A stretch of 31,135 nucleotides of DNA from JBMNOI01 sp050942995 (GCA_050942995.1 JBMNOI010000036.1:1-31135), one strand, 5' to 3'; counted from the stretch's first letter, positions 22,060 through 31,135 are shown. The notes: generated by a model from the letters alone, not told the origin. Numbers and translations are program-made.

Positions 22060-25000
22060 ATGTCTTCCCCTCTGTGCAGGGCGGCGATGCTTTCGCGTCT
22101 CCCCGGCGGCCGTTCATCGGCCGTAGGCCGACGGATCGCCCTGCTTCTCACCCTCGTTGTGTTCATATCCGGCGTCCTCTCGCCGGCGGTGGGTTACGCC
22201 GGTGACACGCTCTCTCCCGGCGGATTTGTCCCTTCGCCTGCGCGCCCCTCTGGCGATGATTGGCCCATGCACATGCGCGACGCCGCCAATTCGGGCTATA
22301 CCCCTGACGGATTGGACACCGACGACGTGCTGCACCTGCAGTGGAAATTCAGCTTTGGCGAACGGGTCGAGGTGCAGGTACAGCCGGTGGTGGCCGACGG
22401 TCGGGTGTATGTGGGGGTGATGAACGGCAAGATGTACTGCCTGGACGCCGCCCGCGGCATCCGGCGATGGGTGTACCAGGCAGGGGGACCCATCCCCCAC
22501 ACCGCGGCCGTGGCCGACGGCCGCCTCTTTTTCGGCGCGCTGGACGGCGTCATCTATGCCCTGGACGCCGCCTCGGGCGACTCTCTCTGGACCTATGCGA
22601 CCGACGCCCCGGTTTATTCGGCACCGGTGGTGGTCGACGGACGCCTCTTCATCGGCAGCCTCGACGGCCATCTGTACGCTCTGGAGGCCGAGAGCGGCCG
22701 CTTGCTCTGGCGTTACGAGACCGGCGGGCGGGTGCTCACCTCACCGGCCGTATTCGGTGGGCGGGTCTACTTTGGCTCGGAGGATATGCACGCCTATGCG
22801 GTGCGCGCCATCGACGGCGGGCTGGTGTGGCGCACCCGCTTGCAGGGCGCCGGCATGGTGAATACCTACCCCGTGGTATCCGAGGCGCACAACACCGTCA
22901 TCTTTGTCACCGCCAAGCCCGGACGACAGGCCTATGTGCCCGAGGAGAACTATCCCAATGCTCCGGTCTCGGCCGACATGCTGGAGACCTGGCGCGCCTT
23001 CTATCAACGCTACCCCGCACGCCGCCATCTCTACTTTCTCGATGCGTTGACCGGCGCCGACCGCTGGGACGGCGAGAGCGATCGTTATCAGCCCCTGCCC
23101 CTGCCCTATTGGGGGCTCATCATCCCCGTTCTCGACGGCGACGGCAACGCCTGGTTTCCCTCGCCCGGCGGGGCCGAGGGCTATCAGCATCAGCTCAATC
23201 ACGATTTTCGCCTGATGCGCATCGACTTGAGCAACGGCCGGATCACCCAGGAGGCGACCTATGAGCAGTACCAGCTCCGTTTCGACGAGGCGGGCCGCCA
23301 TACCATGCTGGGCGATCATTACTATTACACCATCAGCGAAGATGTGGGCATGTATGATCCCGGCGAGCAGGTCAAACGGGCGTTGTTCGGCAACGGGCAT
23401 CCCTCGTCTCTGTACAATTTCGGCTCGCACATGGACCCGCTGGATGTGCTGCCCACCCCGCATGTGTGGCGCTATGGCGGCGTAATCGCCATGGGCGGTG
23501 TGCCCAATGCGAGCCCCCTTATCGCCGCCAACGGGCGCGGTTACTATATCTCTTACGGGTGGCTCTACTGCCTGGGTACATCACCCGGCAACCCGCCGGA
23601 TGTATCGCCGCGCAGCGATCTGTTCTCGGGCCGGGCGCCCTGGAATCCGAGCCCGGACGAGATTCGCCACGAACTGGTCGAACAGGTCCGGCAGATCATC
23701 GCCTCTGGTCGAATGGCCTCTTCGGCGCGCTGGATACAGCCACAGACCATCATGCTTCGCGGCGTCTCACACCCCTTCCAGAGCATGTGGCATGAGGGGG
23801 AACGTATTCGGGCCGTGTCCGAGGCGCTGCCGTTCCTGCCCGACGATGTGGCAGAGCAGGCCGGGGCCTATTTGCGCAAGCAGGTACAGGCTCATCTGCT
23901 CGATCCTGACGAATACCAGTACCGCCAGAATAGCCTGGTCTATGATGAGAGCATTCGCACCTACTGGTATGCCGACAACGAGAACCTGGTGGCCGAGCGC
24001 CTCTACGCCCTCTATGCCTACGCCCACTATACCGAAGATTGGGAGTTGATCCGGTCCAACTGGGATCTGATCCGCCAGTTGTTCGATGAGCGCCTGCGGA
24101 GCCGATATGTGTCCTATGGCGACGGCCGCGGCTTTTGCCAGTTCGAGCCGTGGCACGTCGGTAGGGTTCTCGACCTGAATCGGCAGATCGGCGGCACGGC
24201 GGCGGTATCGTACATGGCCGCCCGTGTGGGCGATGAGCGAACCCGGGCGCATGCCGAGCGGATGCTGGCGGGCATGAGTAACTCGCGCCTGGATCTGGAG
24301 CGTTATGTAGCCGACCTGTACGAGCAGGGCAAGTTGCAACCCACCGCCATCGGCACGCATTCCGACGGACGACTGGTCAATGAAGATGTGATGCACCTCT
24401 ACAACGATGGCAACGAGACCATCCCCTACGGCGGGGTGCGCGACGCCGAGCACGACATCCGCAAGGTAATCTGGTGGGACGGCGGCGATGAGATCGAATA
24501 CCAGTGCACCCTGGGCCATGGGCAGTATGCGGTGCTGTGGGGATATTCGCCCATGTACCCCGAGGTGGCCGAGCTGTTGCGAGAGCATCGCCTGGAGGAT
24601 GCGCGGCAATATGTGCGTAGCTTTACAATGAACGACCCCTGGTGGTGGCTCAACGACCTGTCTCACAGCAAGGTGGGCGGCGGTGAGCATCTGTACGAGA
24701 CGCCGGCGCTGGCCTTTTCGATCTTTCAGACCAAGGCCTATGTGCTGGGCGAGTCGGCCATCGAGTTACGCCGTCAACTTCCGCTGCCCGTCACCAATGC
24801 AGGCTATCGCGATCTCTACCGCCTGCAGAACCTCATCGCCATTCTGCGGGCCCGACCGACGCCACAGGCCGACGTGGCGGCAGATCGTCACATCGTCGAG
24901 CGGGGTGAACAGGTCGAATACACCCTTCGGGTGCCCGGCACCGGCGATCCTGTCAGCATCGATATCCCCGTGCCAGGGGGCATGACCTATGTGGAGGGCA

Positions 25001-25242
25001 GCGCCCGGGTCGAGCCGCAGATCGGCACCCTCCATACAGGGATATCCGGCTTGCGATGGGAGGGCGTCATCCCCGATGATGCCTCGTTGACCTTGCGCTA
25101 TCGGATGAACGTAACCATCGGCCTCCCCACCGTCATTCGTAACCGGGTGACCGTGGATACCGACGGTTACGAGGATATATTGTCCGTCACGCTTATTGCC
25201 AATGGAATTCCCTCAAATTTACCCATGATATTGAAAGGCTGA
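22060..25242 (+). CDS. Secreted PQQ-like propeller with alpha-helical glycosidase-like region
   Basis: Protein of 1060 aa. Signal peptide about 1-48 (hydrophobic RIALLLTLVVFISGVL, cleavage after VGYA). Residues about 65-330 are tandem PQQ/quinoprotein-type propeller blades, e.g. VVADGRVYVGVMNGKMYCLD and VVVDGRLFIGSLDGHLYALE. The following 330-530 continue with irregular blades. Residues about 590-910 are helix- and aromatic-rich (YWYADNENLVAERLYALYAY, YGDGRGFCQFEPWH, 'WWWLNDLSHSKVGGGEHLYE'), like an (alpha/alpha) barrel of carbohydrate-active enzymes, but I cannot place it in a family. Near 940-1040 is a DUF11/CARDB-like beta domain (ADRHIVERGEQVEYTLRVPG), then the C-terminal tail NLPMILKG. 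No catalytic residues assigned. ATG 22060 has AAGGAA 5-6 nt upstream and gives a proper signal peptide. The next gene starts 7 nt after its stop. Confidence 0.75.
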   Translation: MSSPLCRAAMLSRLPGGRSSAVGRRIALLLTLVVFISGVLSPAVGYAGDTLSPGGFVPSPARPSGDDWPMHMRDAANSGYTPDGLDTDDVLHLQWKFSFGERVEVQVQPVVADGRVYVGVMNGKMYCLDAARGIRRWVYQAGGPIPHTAAVADGRLFFGALDGVIYALDAASGDSLWTYATDAPVYSAPVVVDGRLFIGSLDGHLYALEAESGRLLWRYETGGRVLTSPAVFGGRVYFGSEDMHAYAVRAIDGGLVWRTRLQGAGMVNTYPVVSEAHNTVIFVTAKPGRQAYVPEENYPNAPVSADMLETWRAFYQRYPARRHLYFLDALTGADRWDGESDRYQPLPLPYWGLIIPVLDGDGNAWFPSPGGAEGYQHQLNHDFRLMRIDLSNGRITQEATYEQYQLRFDEAGRHTMLGDHYYYTISEDVGMYDPGEQVKRALFGNGHPSSLYNFGSHMDPLDVLPTPHVWRYGGVIAMGGVPNASPLIAANGRGYYISYGWLYCLGTSPGNPPDVSPRSDLFSGRAPWNPSPDEIRHELVEQVRQIIASGRMASSARWIQPQTIMLRGVSHPFQSMWHEGERIRAVSEALPFLPDDVAEQAGAYLRKQVQAHLLDPDEYQYRQNSLVYDESIRTYWYADNENLVAERLYALYAYAHYTEDWELIRSNWDLIRQLFDERLRSRYVSYGDGRGFCQFEPWHVGRVLDLNRQIGGTAAVSYMAARVGDERTRAHAERMLAGMSNSRLDLERYVADLYEQGKLQPTAIGTHSDGRLVNEDVMHLYNDGNETIPYGGVRDAEHDIRKVIWWDGGDEIEYQCTLGHGQYAVLWGYSPMYPEVAELLREHRLEDARQYVRSFTMNDPWWWLNDLSHSKVGGGEHLYETPALAFSIFQTKAYVLGESAIELRRQLPLPVTNAGYRDLYRLQNLIAILRARPTPQADVAADRHIVERGEQVEYTLRVPGTGDPVSIDIPVPGGMTYVEGSARVEPQIGTLHTGISGLRWEGVIPDDASLTLRYRMNVTIGLPTVIRNRVTVDTDGYEDILSVTLIANGIPSNLPMILKG

Positions 25243-25249
25243 ATCTCTC

Positions 25250-27075
25250 GTGCAATCCCTACGACGAACCATCACTGTAACCGCCTCTCTCATTCTAGCC
25301 CTTGCGCTCTTGCTGACAGGTCGATCTTTTGTGAGCGCGCAGAATGGCGCACCACTCCGTCGCGTGAATGTGCCCTTTTTCAACAACGATCTGCATGGCG
25401 CCGATTGGACGCATTCGGCCCTCTTTTGGTTCGGCGAAGCCCGCTTTACTCAGGATGGCGTGCCGGGCAGCAACTATGCCGATGTGCGCGTGGCCTATAC
25501 GCCGCGCGAGCTGGCGATCTATGTGAATGTGGTGGACTATTACACCTGGTACGACGGCAACGCCACCGCTTCGACCGATCTGACCCAGATGGATGCGGTG
25601 GGCATCCATATCGATACGGGCGGTGATCGAGCCGCCGCCCCTCAGTCGGATGATTATTTCTTTCTGTCGGCCCTGTGTGTGAACGACTGCAAGCCCGGCC
25701 ACCGACAACAGGCGCGGGGTACCGGATCGGGATGGGATAGCTCGTGGACGGGCGCCTGGCGTGGTGATACCTATGCAAGCTGGTGGTGTGGCGACGGCTG
25801 TGGTCCCTGTGGCCCCAACCGCAACACCGATTGTGGCCACGATTTTGGATGGTGGGCGTACGTCTCTATCCCCTGGAGCACCCTGGGACGATCGGGGCCC
25901 CCTGCAGAGGGTGAGCGCTGGGGGCTTGGGGTGATGCTGTATGATCGAGATAACCCGACGGCATCGGGCATGGCGCCCGCCCGCTTCTGGCCCGAGACAT
26001 TCTCCCACGCCAATCCCTCCACCTGGGGAGAGATGGTGTTCAATCCATCGGCCTATACGCCGCCGCAGGGGCCGGCGGCCGGCACGACGGTGATTCGTCG
26101 GGGGCTCCCCGGCGCGCGGGTGGAGGATGCGTCGGTCGGCGGGCGCGGGAGTTGTGGTGGCGGGCATATGGGCGATCCCGACGCCGACAATAACGGCGCC
26201 GATACTTCGCTCTTTGTAGCCAATCAGTCGCTCATCGCCGATTTCCCCTGCTTTAACAAATCGTTTCTGCGCTTTGGTCTGGATACCGTGCCGAAGGGCA
26301 AGACCATCCTGTCGGCCAAACTCAAGCTGCACCTGTGGTCGACGGCCAACCCCGGCCGCTCCCAATTTTCGATCGTTCAGGCGTTCACAGTCGATAACAC
26401 GTGGGAGGAGGGGGCTGTTACCTGGAACAATGCCCCTCTGGCGCGTGAGAATATTGCCTCGATCCGGGTGGATCCCATCGATCAATGGCCGGGATGGCCG
26501 GGCATCCCCTACGAGTGGGACGTGACGCGTGCTGTGGCCGAAGCGTATGCTTCAGGGCAGCCGCTGAGCATCGCCCTCTATTCGGCCGATACCGAGTTCG
26601 ACAGCGGCAAATTCTTTACCTCATCCGAGACGGAGGATTGGAATGCCGCGGGAAGGCCGACGCTCGCCGTCGTATGGGGAGACGAAGGACAGGCCGGGCT
26701 CGTCAAACGCGCAAGCCCGAGCATGGTCGATTCGGGCGGCAGGGTGGAGTATACCCTTACCGTTACCGGCAACGGCAGCGAACTCGACCTGACGGACCCC
26801 CTTCCCCGGGTGTCAGCGCGCCGTCGAACCTGTCCGCCGATATGGGCACGGTACGATATGACGAGGCGCAACGGCGGGTGGGATGGACGGGACGCCCCGA
26901 TGCCGGACAGACGGTGCAGATTCGTTACACCGTCACAGTCGAGGAGCGGGGGCCGGTCACGCTGAGTAGCACCGCCGAGTTGACCGGCGGTGGCCCGGAC
27001 ACACTGAAAGCGACGGCAACCGTCGTCGTAGATGGATTCAGGATCCATCTGCCGGGCGTATGGCGGAGCCGGTAA
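25250..27075 (+). pseudogene. Secreted CBM9-like/DNRLRE protein broken by a one-base frameshift
   Basis: The GTG start at 25250 is followed by a signal peptide (residues 1-30, ending VSAQ). Residues about 35-265 resemble a CBM9/DOMON-type carbohydrate-binding domain with a cysteine-rich insert (CGDGCGPCGPNRNTDCGHD). Residues about 285-485 are a DNRLRE-type domain (FLRFGLDTVPKGKTILSAKL, WEEGAVTWNNAP). A DUF11-like domain then starts (SMVDSGGRVEYTLTVTGNGS). In the run CCCCCTTCCCCGGG (26797-26810) the frame is lost: as read it continues into unrelated residues and stops at 26965. Adding one base restores 'DPLPPGVSAPSNLSADMGTV' in the +1 frame and the rest of the domain, ending in the tail RIHLPGVWRSR at 27075. 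So it is either a recent pseudogene or a homopolymer sequencing error. The final 38 nt overlap the converging GT4 gene. Confidence 0.7.
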
Positions 27076-28270
27076 ATCGGCCGATTGCTTCACGGTAAAT
27101 GCCCGCCAGATCGGCCGCGATCACCCGGATGTCGTGGCAGGTTTCGATGTATTGCCGTCCGCTTTCGCCGATCTGGCGGCGTCGTTCGGCATCGGCGAGC
27201 AAGCTCAGAATCGCCTCGACCAGGTCATCGGTAGTCTCGCCCGCCAACAAGTCCCGGCCTGGCAGAGCGGCCAGGCTCCCAATGGCGCCGACGCCGGTCA
27301 CCACCGGCGTCGCCAGCGCCATCGCCTCCAGGATCTTGTTCTGAATACCCACCCCATAGGCCATGGGGCTGACGGATAGGGTGGCCTGCGCCAGATAGGG
27401 GCGCAGATCGGGGACATAGCCGGTGACCGTTACGCGATCGTCTCGCGATAGATCACGCACGATATCGGGAGGATCTTTTCCCACGATCCAGAGCTGTGCC
27501 CCGGGGCGTTCTTTCCACACCCGGGGCATGATCTCTTTCCCCAGATAGAGCGCCGTGGCGATGTTGGCGTGATAGCTCATCTTGCCGCTAAAGACGAGGG
27601 TGTCCTGCCGTCGTTCCAGAGGCATGGGCGCAAAGTAATCCAGATCGATGCCGTTGGGTAGCACACGGATACAGTCGTCCGGGGGCGACACACCCTGCTG
27701 GAGCATCAGATTCTGGAGCGCCATTCGATCTTCTGCCGACGTGATGATGATCCGCTCATATCCATCACCGATCAGCCCCTCATAGCAGCGGGTGCGCGAA
27801 AGTTCGAATCGCGCCATCCATCGCGTGCGAGCCTGGGGACTGCGTGCCATGGCGCGTTCGAATAACAGGCTGATACAATCCACCGAATCGTACACTTTGG
27901 GCAATCCCTGAATCGCCCTGCCGACAATGCTGGCCCGCAGATGCTCCACATGGGCCACATCATAGTGTTCCTCGCTCAGGATTCTCTCGATTTGAAGGAC
28001 GGCCTTTGGAGAGCGCCCATAGGCCGCCTGAAGCGGCTCGTCCGTCCATAGCGCCGTGAAAAGATTCATGGCGATCTGTACTTTCGAGAGGGGGACCCGC
28101 TCGATTTTCTCGCAATAGGATTGTAGCGACTCGACATCGGCATCGTCCTGTCCTGTTGAAAGGGCGACTACGGTGACCGCATGTCCCAGTGCGGCCAATC
28201 CCTTGATCAGGTTGAACGATCGAACGCGGATCGGTGAGGGGACGTATGGGGTGATATAGATAATGCGCAT
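27038..28270 (-). CDS. GT4-family glycosyltransferase
   Basis: Protein of 410 aa with a GT-B fold of the GT4 (glycogen phosphorylase/'Glycosyl transferases group 1') type. N-terminal Rossmann domain: MRIIYITPYVPSPIRVRSFN, GLAALGHAVTVVAL, YDVAHVEHLRA. C-terminal donor-binding domain: VLPNGIDLDYF, LVFSGKMSYHANIATALYL, LWIVGKDPP, VTVTGYVPDLRPYLAQA, and the donor motif GVGIQNKILEAMALATPVV. Such enzymes move a nucleotide-activated sugar onto a glycan acceptor in the cytoplasm. GGAGA (TTTGGAGAAATATAG) is 8 nt before ATG 28270. It is the third gene of a minus-strand set with the amidotransferase-like and BNR-protein genes, so it probably takes part in exopolysaccharide or surface-glycan synthesis. 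Sugar specificity is unknown. Confidence 0.87.
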   Translation of the reverse strand: MRIIYITPYVPSPIRVRSFNLIKGLAALGHAVTVVALSTGQDDADVESLQSYCEKIERVPLSKVQIAMNLFTALWTDEPLQAAYGRSPKAVLQIERILSEEHYDVAHVEHLRASIVGRAIQGLPKVYDSVDCISLLFERAMARSPQARTRWMARFELSRTRCYEGLIGDGYERIIITSAEDRMALQNLMLQQGVSPPDDCIRVLPNGIDLDYFAPMPLERRQDTLVFSGKMSYHANIATALYLGKEIMPRVWKERPGAQLWIVGKDPPDIVRDLSRDDRVTVTGYVPDLRPYLAQATLSVSPMAYGVGIQNKILEAMALATPVVTGVGAIGSLAALPGRDLLAGETTDDLVEAILSLLADAERRRQIGESGRQYIETCHDIRVIAADLAGIYREAIGRFTGSAIRPADGS

Positions 28271-28388
28271 CTATATTTCTCCAAACTCGCATAAAACAAG
28301 GTATTCCCAAATAGTCACGGCTCGCTGTTTCAGAAGCGGGCGGGCAGGGCCGATGAGCCTCATCCTCCATATTCTGCGCGTCTCGAGG

Positions 28389-29384
28389 TCAGCCATTCAG
28401 CTTTGCCCGGACTTGTTCGATACGGGCGTCCTGAGCATACGCGTGGACACGCTTGAGCGCCTCATCTCGCGTCAGGTATCCTTCGCGCACCATGTTGGCC
28501 AGCTCGATCTCGTAGGGACTGTAGCCCCACTGCTTCTCGTGGACGATATTGGCGAAAATGCTGAGCGGGCAACTGGTCGAATGAGGGCCGACGCCTTCGG
28601 GTTGTTCCCAACCCCACTCGGTGATGGAATCGAGGATCCGCTTCTCATCATAGGGCATGAACGCCAATGGCGAGACATCATAGGGCAGGGTGCAGTGACG
28701 GAGCTGCTCAGACTCGGGAAAGTAGGCCCGAACTCGGTCTCCGACGAGTTTGCGCAGCGGGCTGCTCAGCGCATCGATGATGGCCGAGGCCATCTCTGGC
28801 GTGCGAGGATAGACGGATAGCATAGAGGGTGACTGCCCCGGCGACCAGCCATAGATGATCATCGGGATCTCTTTTTCCAGGGCGGTGCGCATGGCGATGC
28901 CCCTGACCAGGCTCATGCATGCCGTGCAGATGCTCAAAGGTCGGGCCGGCTCTTTTTCAGAGCCGACGGTCAACCCCCGGGCGATACCGTTGAACACCTG
29001 CTGAAGCAGATCAAAGCGCGGCCGCACCATAATATGATCGACACCCAGTCGGGCCGATACCTTTTCGATATTTCGACGCGTCTGTGGTGGGATGAACCCA
29101 TTGTCGAAGGTAAAGGTCAGTACATTCAGATTATAGCGCTGACGAAGCATCCCGAGGGTGTATGTGCTGTTCCTGCTGCCGTTCCATGCCATCATACAGT
29201 CGTACGGGTTATGGCCGCGTATCTCATCGAGAATCGTGCCAAAGCGCTCACGCATCTCGACGCGCTGACCGGCCAGCAATGTACGATTGGCGGCATATTG
29301 ATGGCAGTAGTTGCATACCCCCATCGCATCGAATGTAATTCCCGGAAAGGTATCCGGCAGGATGCAGGCTGAACATCTATCCAT
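28389..29384 (-). CDS. PP-loop sugar amidotransferase-like protein (WbuX/PseA type), degenerate ATP loop
   Basis: Protein of 331 aa resembling the N-acetyl sugar amidotransferase family (WbpG/PseA-like, N-type ATP pyrophosphatases). The N-terminal zinc ribbon reads CSACILPDTFPGITFDAMGV then CNYC. The PP-loop normally reads SGGxDS; here it is NGSRNS (residues 68-73) with TYTLGML following, so the ATP-binding loop is altered although the surrounding strands are preserved. Further on are 'LNVLTFTFDNGFIPPQTRRN', CTACMSLVRG, 'IIYGWSPGQSPS' and a C-terminal segment 'GYSPYEIELANMVREGYLTR'. Family members amidate sugar carboxylates in O-antigen or flagellar-glycan pathways. AGAGGGG lies 6 nt before ATG 29384. 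Flanked by glycosyltransferase and surface-protein genes, so a nucleotide-sugar-modification role is plausible; activity is uncertain because of the loop. Confidence 0.8.
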   Translation of the reverse strand: MDRCSACILPDTFPGITFDAMGVCNYCHQYAANRTLLAGQRVEMRERFGTILDEIRGHNPYDCMMAWNGSRNSTYTLGMLRQRYNLNVLTFTFDNGFIPPQTRRNIEKVSARLGVDHIMVRPRFDLLQQVFNGIARGLTVGSEKEPARPLSICTACMSLVRGIAMRTALEKEIPMIIYGWSPGQSPSMLSVYPRTPEMASAIIDALSSPLRKLVGDRVRAYFPESEQLRHCTLPYDVSPLAFMPYDEKRILDSITEWGWEQPEGVGPHSTSCPLSIFANIVHEKQWGYSPYEIELANMVREGYLTRDEALKRVHAYAQDARIEQVRAKLNG

Positions 29385-29538
29385 GGTATGCCCCTCTATT
29401 TAGCCGTCGTTCACAAGATCGACGTGCCCCGGCCGTTCGAGATCGTGTCGACCGATCGCCATATCCCATGTCATTCGTGCGTCCGATCGGTCGCTCATCG
29501 GCAGGGCGGTATATCATGCCGGTACGATCCCCAATGGA

Positions 29539-31135
29539 TCATGTAGACCTTTTTCTCCGCCGGATGGCATACCGGGTTAACAGGGTCAACAACATCAAAC
29601 CGGCCACCGGCACCATGGCTTTACCCAACAGGATCAGATCGTCTCTCTCTGATTCCAGATCTCTGGGCAGGCCGGATCCGCCCATAATCAAAGTCGGGAA
29701 GGGAGTTGGCCTGGATAAGGAATCGGGGGACGGCGTTCTGGTGGGAGTCGCGGTGGGAGTAGGCGAGGGAGGAGGTGGGATATAGGGCGCATCAACCTGT
29801 CTGTGAGCATACCAGATCAATCGTATCTGCTCTTCGGAATAGACGGCATCTCGCGTGAACCATACTGCGTGCAGTCGATTGCCGTGGCTCGATACAAGTC
29901 GCGGGTATTCAGGGGCTCCACCCTGTCTGTGAATGGACCAGGGCTCCGACCAGCCGGCCCCGTTCCAGACGAGATAATAAAGATCCAGGGGCGAATCAAA
30001 GGAGGGATCGAGTCGGGCCACAACGAGGAGATGTATTCGGCCGGCGCCATCTGCGGTCATGCCGTACAGATCGAAAGGCGTGTCGTCCACGCGGCGACTA
30101 TAGAGCCCCGGAATCGTCCCCGGTTCACCCCAGGTTTGACCGGCGTCGCCCGACCATTGCCAGTATATCTGGTCGGACTCTTGAGCCCGCCATACCAGCA
30201 TCACGCCGCCCTGTCCGTCAGCTGCCGCTGTGAGTTGCATGGCTCCCGGGACGGGATGGGCCACGATATAGGGCTCGCGCCACGTCTGTCCACCGTCGTC
30301 TGAGGTCAGATAGACCCCATGATGGGGCTCTCCGTCTCCGGAGAGACGGTCCCAGCCCTCATCAAATGTGACGTGCAATCCCCCTGTGGAATCTATATAG
30401 AGCTGGGGCCGGGCTGAGCCGGTCTCCTCGGACGGATACAGATTCAACGGAACCGACCATGTGCGCCCGCCATCCGAGGAGCGGCGATAGTAGATATCCG
30501 AGGAAGATGCCTCAAAGATCTCTCCCTCGATCTCGACCTTGTTGGCTACCTGTTGATCATAGATCACATGGATGACCCCGTCGGGGTCGATGGCGATGTC
30601 GCCCATGTAGCTGGCTCGGTCCGTGATTCGTCGTAATGGCGACCATGCGGATGCATCGCCGGCCCGATCGATCGGGGCGTGCGTATGCGCCAGGGACAAA
30701 TGGCCGTAGCTCCCGACGCTACCGCCCACCAGCAAGTGCAGGTTGCCCGCGAGATCGATAGCGATTACATGTCTCTCGATATCCGGTGACGGAGGGACGA
30801 TATCGTTGGGAGGAAGCCACTGCAACCCGTCCCAGCGCGTGTAATAAACCTGTTCGTCGGTTTGCCGAACTCCGTCTAGCGTATCGCACCAGGTCACATG
30901 AACATGTCCCCGATCGTCTACGGCGAGCGTCGGGAACCATGACGCGTTGGGCGACGACATGCTGATGGGAGGGCTCCAGTTTGCCGGTAACGACGGCAGC
31001 TCCTCAGATGGCGGCGCCGTTGCTTCGGCGGCCGGTTCGATTGGTTCGGCCGGTGGCTCTTCCGTCTCGACGGATTCTTTCTGAGCGAGCTCGTCGTCGG
31101 GCTCTTCCGGTGTGGACGGCTCTGACTCTATTGGT
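29539..31135 (-). CDS. BNR/sialidase-like surface protein, 5' end outside the window
   Basis: The frame is open to the last base of the window, so the N-terminus is missing. From the window edge it reads an acidic Pro/Glu-rich linker of about 58 residues before Met at 30960, then a six-bladed-propeller-type domain with BNR/Asp-box repeats (RRSSDGGRTWSVP, TSDDGGQTWREP, SGDAGQTWGEPG), then a Thr/Pro linker (PPPSPTPTATPTRTPSPD), and a C-terminal transmembrane helix (residues about 445-463 counted from that Met) followed by the basic tail RRRKRST. This layout is that of an extracellular propeller anchored in the membrane by its C-terminus. Sialidase activity cannot be claimed: no catalytic Arg triad was identified, and many BNR proteins are not enzymes. 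It leads the minus-strand set of amidotransferase-like and GT4 genes. Confidence 0.75.
   Translation of the reverse strand, partial: PIESEPSTPEEPDDELAQKESVETEEPPAEPIEPAAEATAPPSEELPSLPANWSPPISMSSPNASWFPTLAVDDRGHVHVTWCDTLDGVRQTDEQVYYTRWDGLQWLPPNDIVPPSPDIERHVIAIDLAGNLHLLVGGSVGSYGHLSLAHTHAPIDRAGDASAWSPLRRITDRASYMGDIAIDPDGVIHVIYDQQVANKVEIEGEIFEASSSDIYYRRSSDGGRTWSVPLNLYPSEETGSARPQLYIDSTGGLHVTFDEGWDRLSGDGEPHHGVYLTSDDGGQTWREPYIVAHPVPGAMQLTAAADGQGGVMLVWRAQESDQIYWQWSGDAGQTWGEPGTIPGLYSRRVDDTPFDLYGMTADGAGRIHLLVVARLDPSFDSPLDLYYLVWNGAGWSEPWSIHRQGGAPEYPRLVSSHGNRLHAVWFTRDAVYSEEQIRLIWYAHRQVDAPYIPPPPSPTPTATPTRTPSPDSLSRPTPFPTLIMGGSGLPRDLESERDDLILLGKAMVPVAGLMLLTLLTRYAIRRRKRST

Noticed and set aside
29539..31135. 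Functional sialidase
   Set aside because: Asp-box repeats are present, but no catalytic Arg triad, Tyr/Glu pair or FRIP motif was identified in the visible part.

Overview
The window looks like chromosomal DNA of a Chloroflexota bacterium, probably from the Anaerolineae/Ardenticatenia side. The grounds are inference from style rather than a marker gene. The DNA is mostly GC-rich. Secreted proteins carry Pro/Thr 'PTPTATPT' linkers. Two neighbouring secreted proteins end in a short 'LPxhh(K/R)' tail. The Tad machinery is split and shows no secretin or CpaB. Surface proteins contain DUF2079, DNRLRE/CBM-like and TolB-propeller modules. No rRNA, tRNA, CRISPR array, transposase or integrase was seen.

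Region 1 (1-2935): an APH-like phosphotransferase with Asn in place of the catalytic Asp, flanked by intergenic palindromes. It is followed on the minus strand by a membrane glycosyltransferase-like gene that has lost its N-terminus where the next operon begins.

Region 2 (2936-16398, all plus): a Tad/Flp-type pilus or secretion operon. In order it encodes a TadZ/CpaE-like ATPase, a TadB with a lipoprotein/Ig-like front end, TadC, a large membrane TPR + TolB-propeller protein, the TadA/CpaF motor ATPase, a DnaB/RecA-fold ATPase, a NERD-domain membrane protein, a TadE-like pseudopilin, a cysteine-rich TadG-like protein and a small DUF192 protein. Flp pilin, prepilin peptidase, CpaB and secretin genes are not visible. 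The operon is interrupted by perfect hairpins before cpaF. Base composition drops sharply inside tadE and through the TadG-like gene.

Region 3 (16429-21452): a membrane-anchored Big_5 + TolB-propeller protein (minus, apparently leaderless), a SIS-like/GmhB heptose-bisphosphate phosphatase fusion (plus), and a DUF2079 membrane protein (minus).

Region 4 (21453-31135): surface and glycan genes. There is a large secreted quinoprotein-like propeller joined to an alpha-helical glycosidase-like region, then a secreted CBM9-like/DNRLRE/DUF11-like protein broken by a one-base frameshift. A minus-strand set follows: a GT4 glycosyltransferase, a PP-loop sugar amidotransferase-like protein with a degenerate ATP loop, and a BNR/sialidase-like cell-surface protein that runs off the window end. 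Regions 3 and 4 together suggest a cell-surface glycan and surface-protein locus next to an unusual Tad apparatus.
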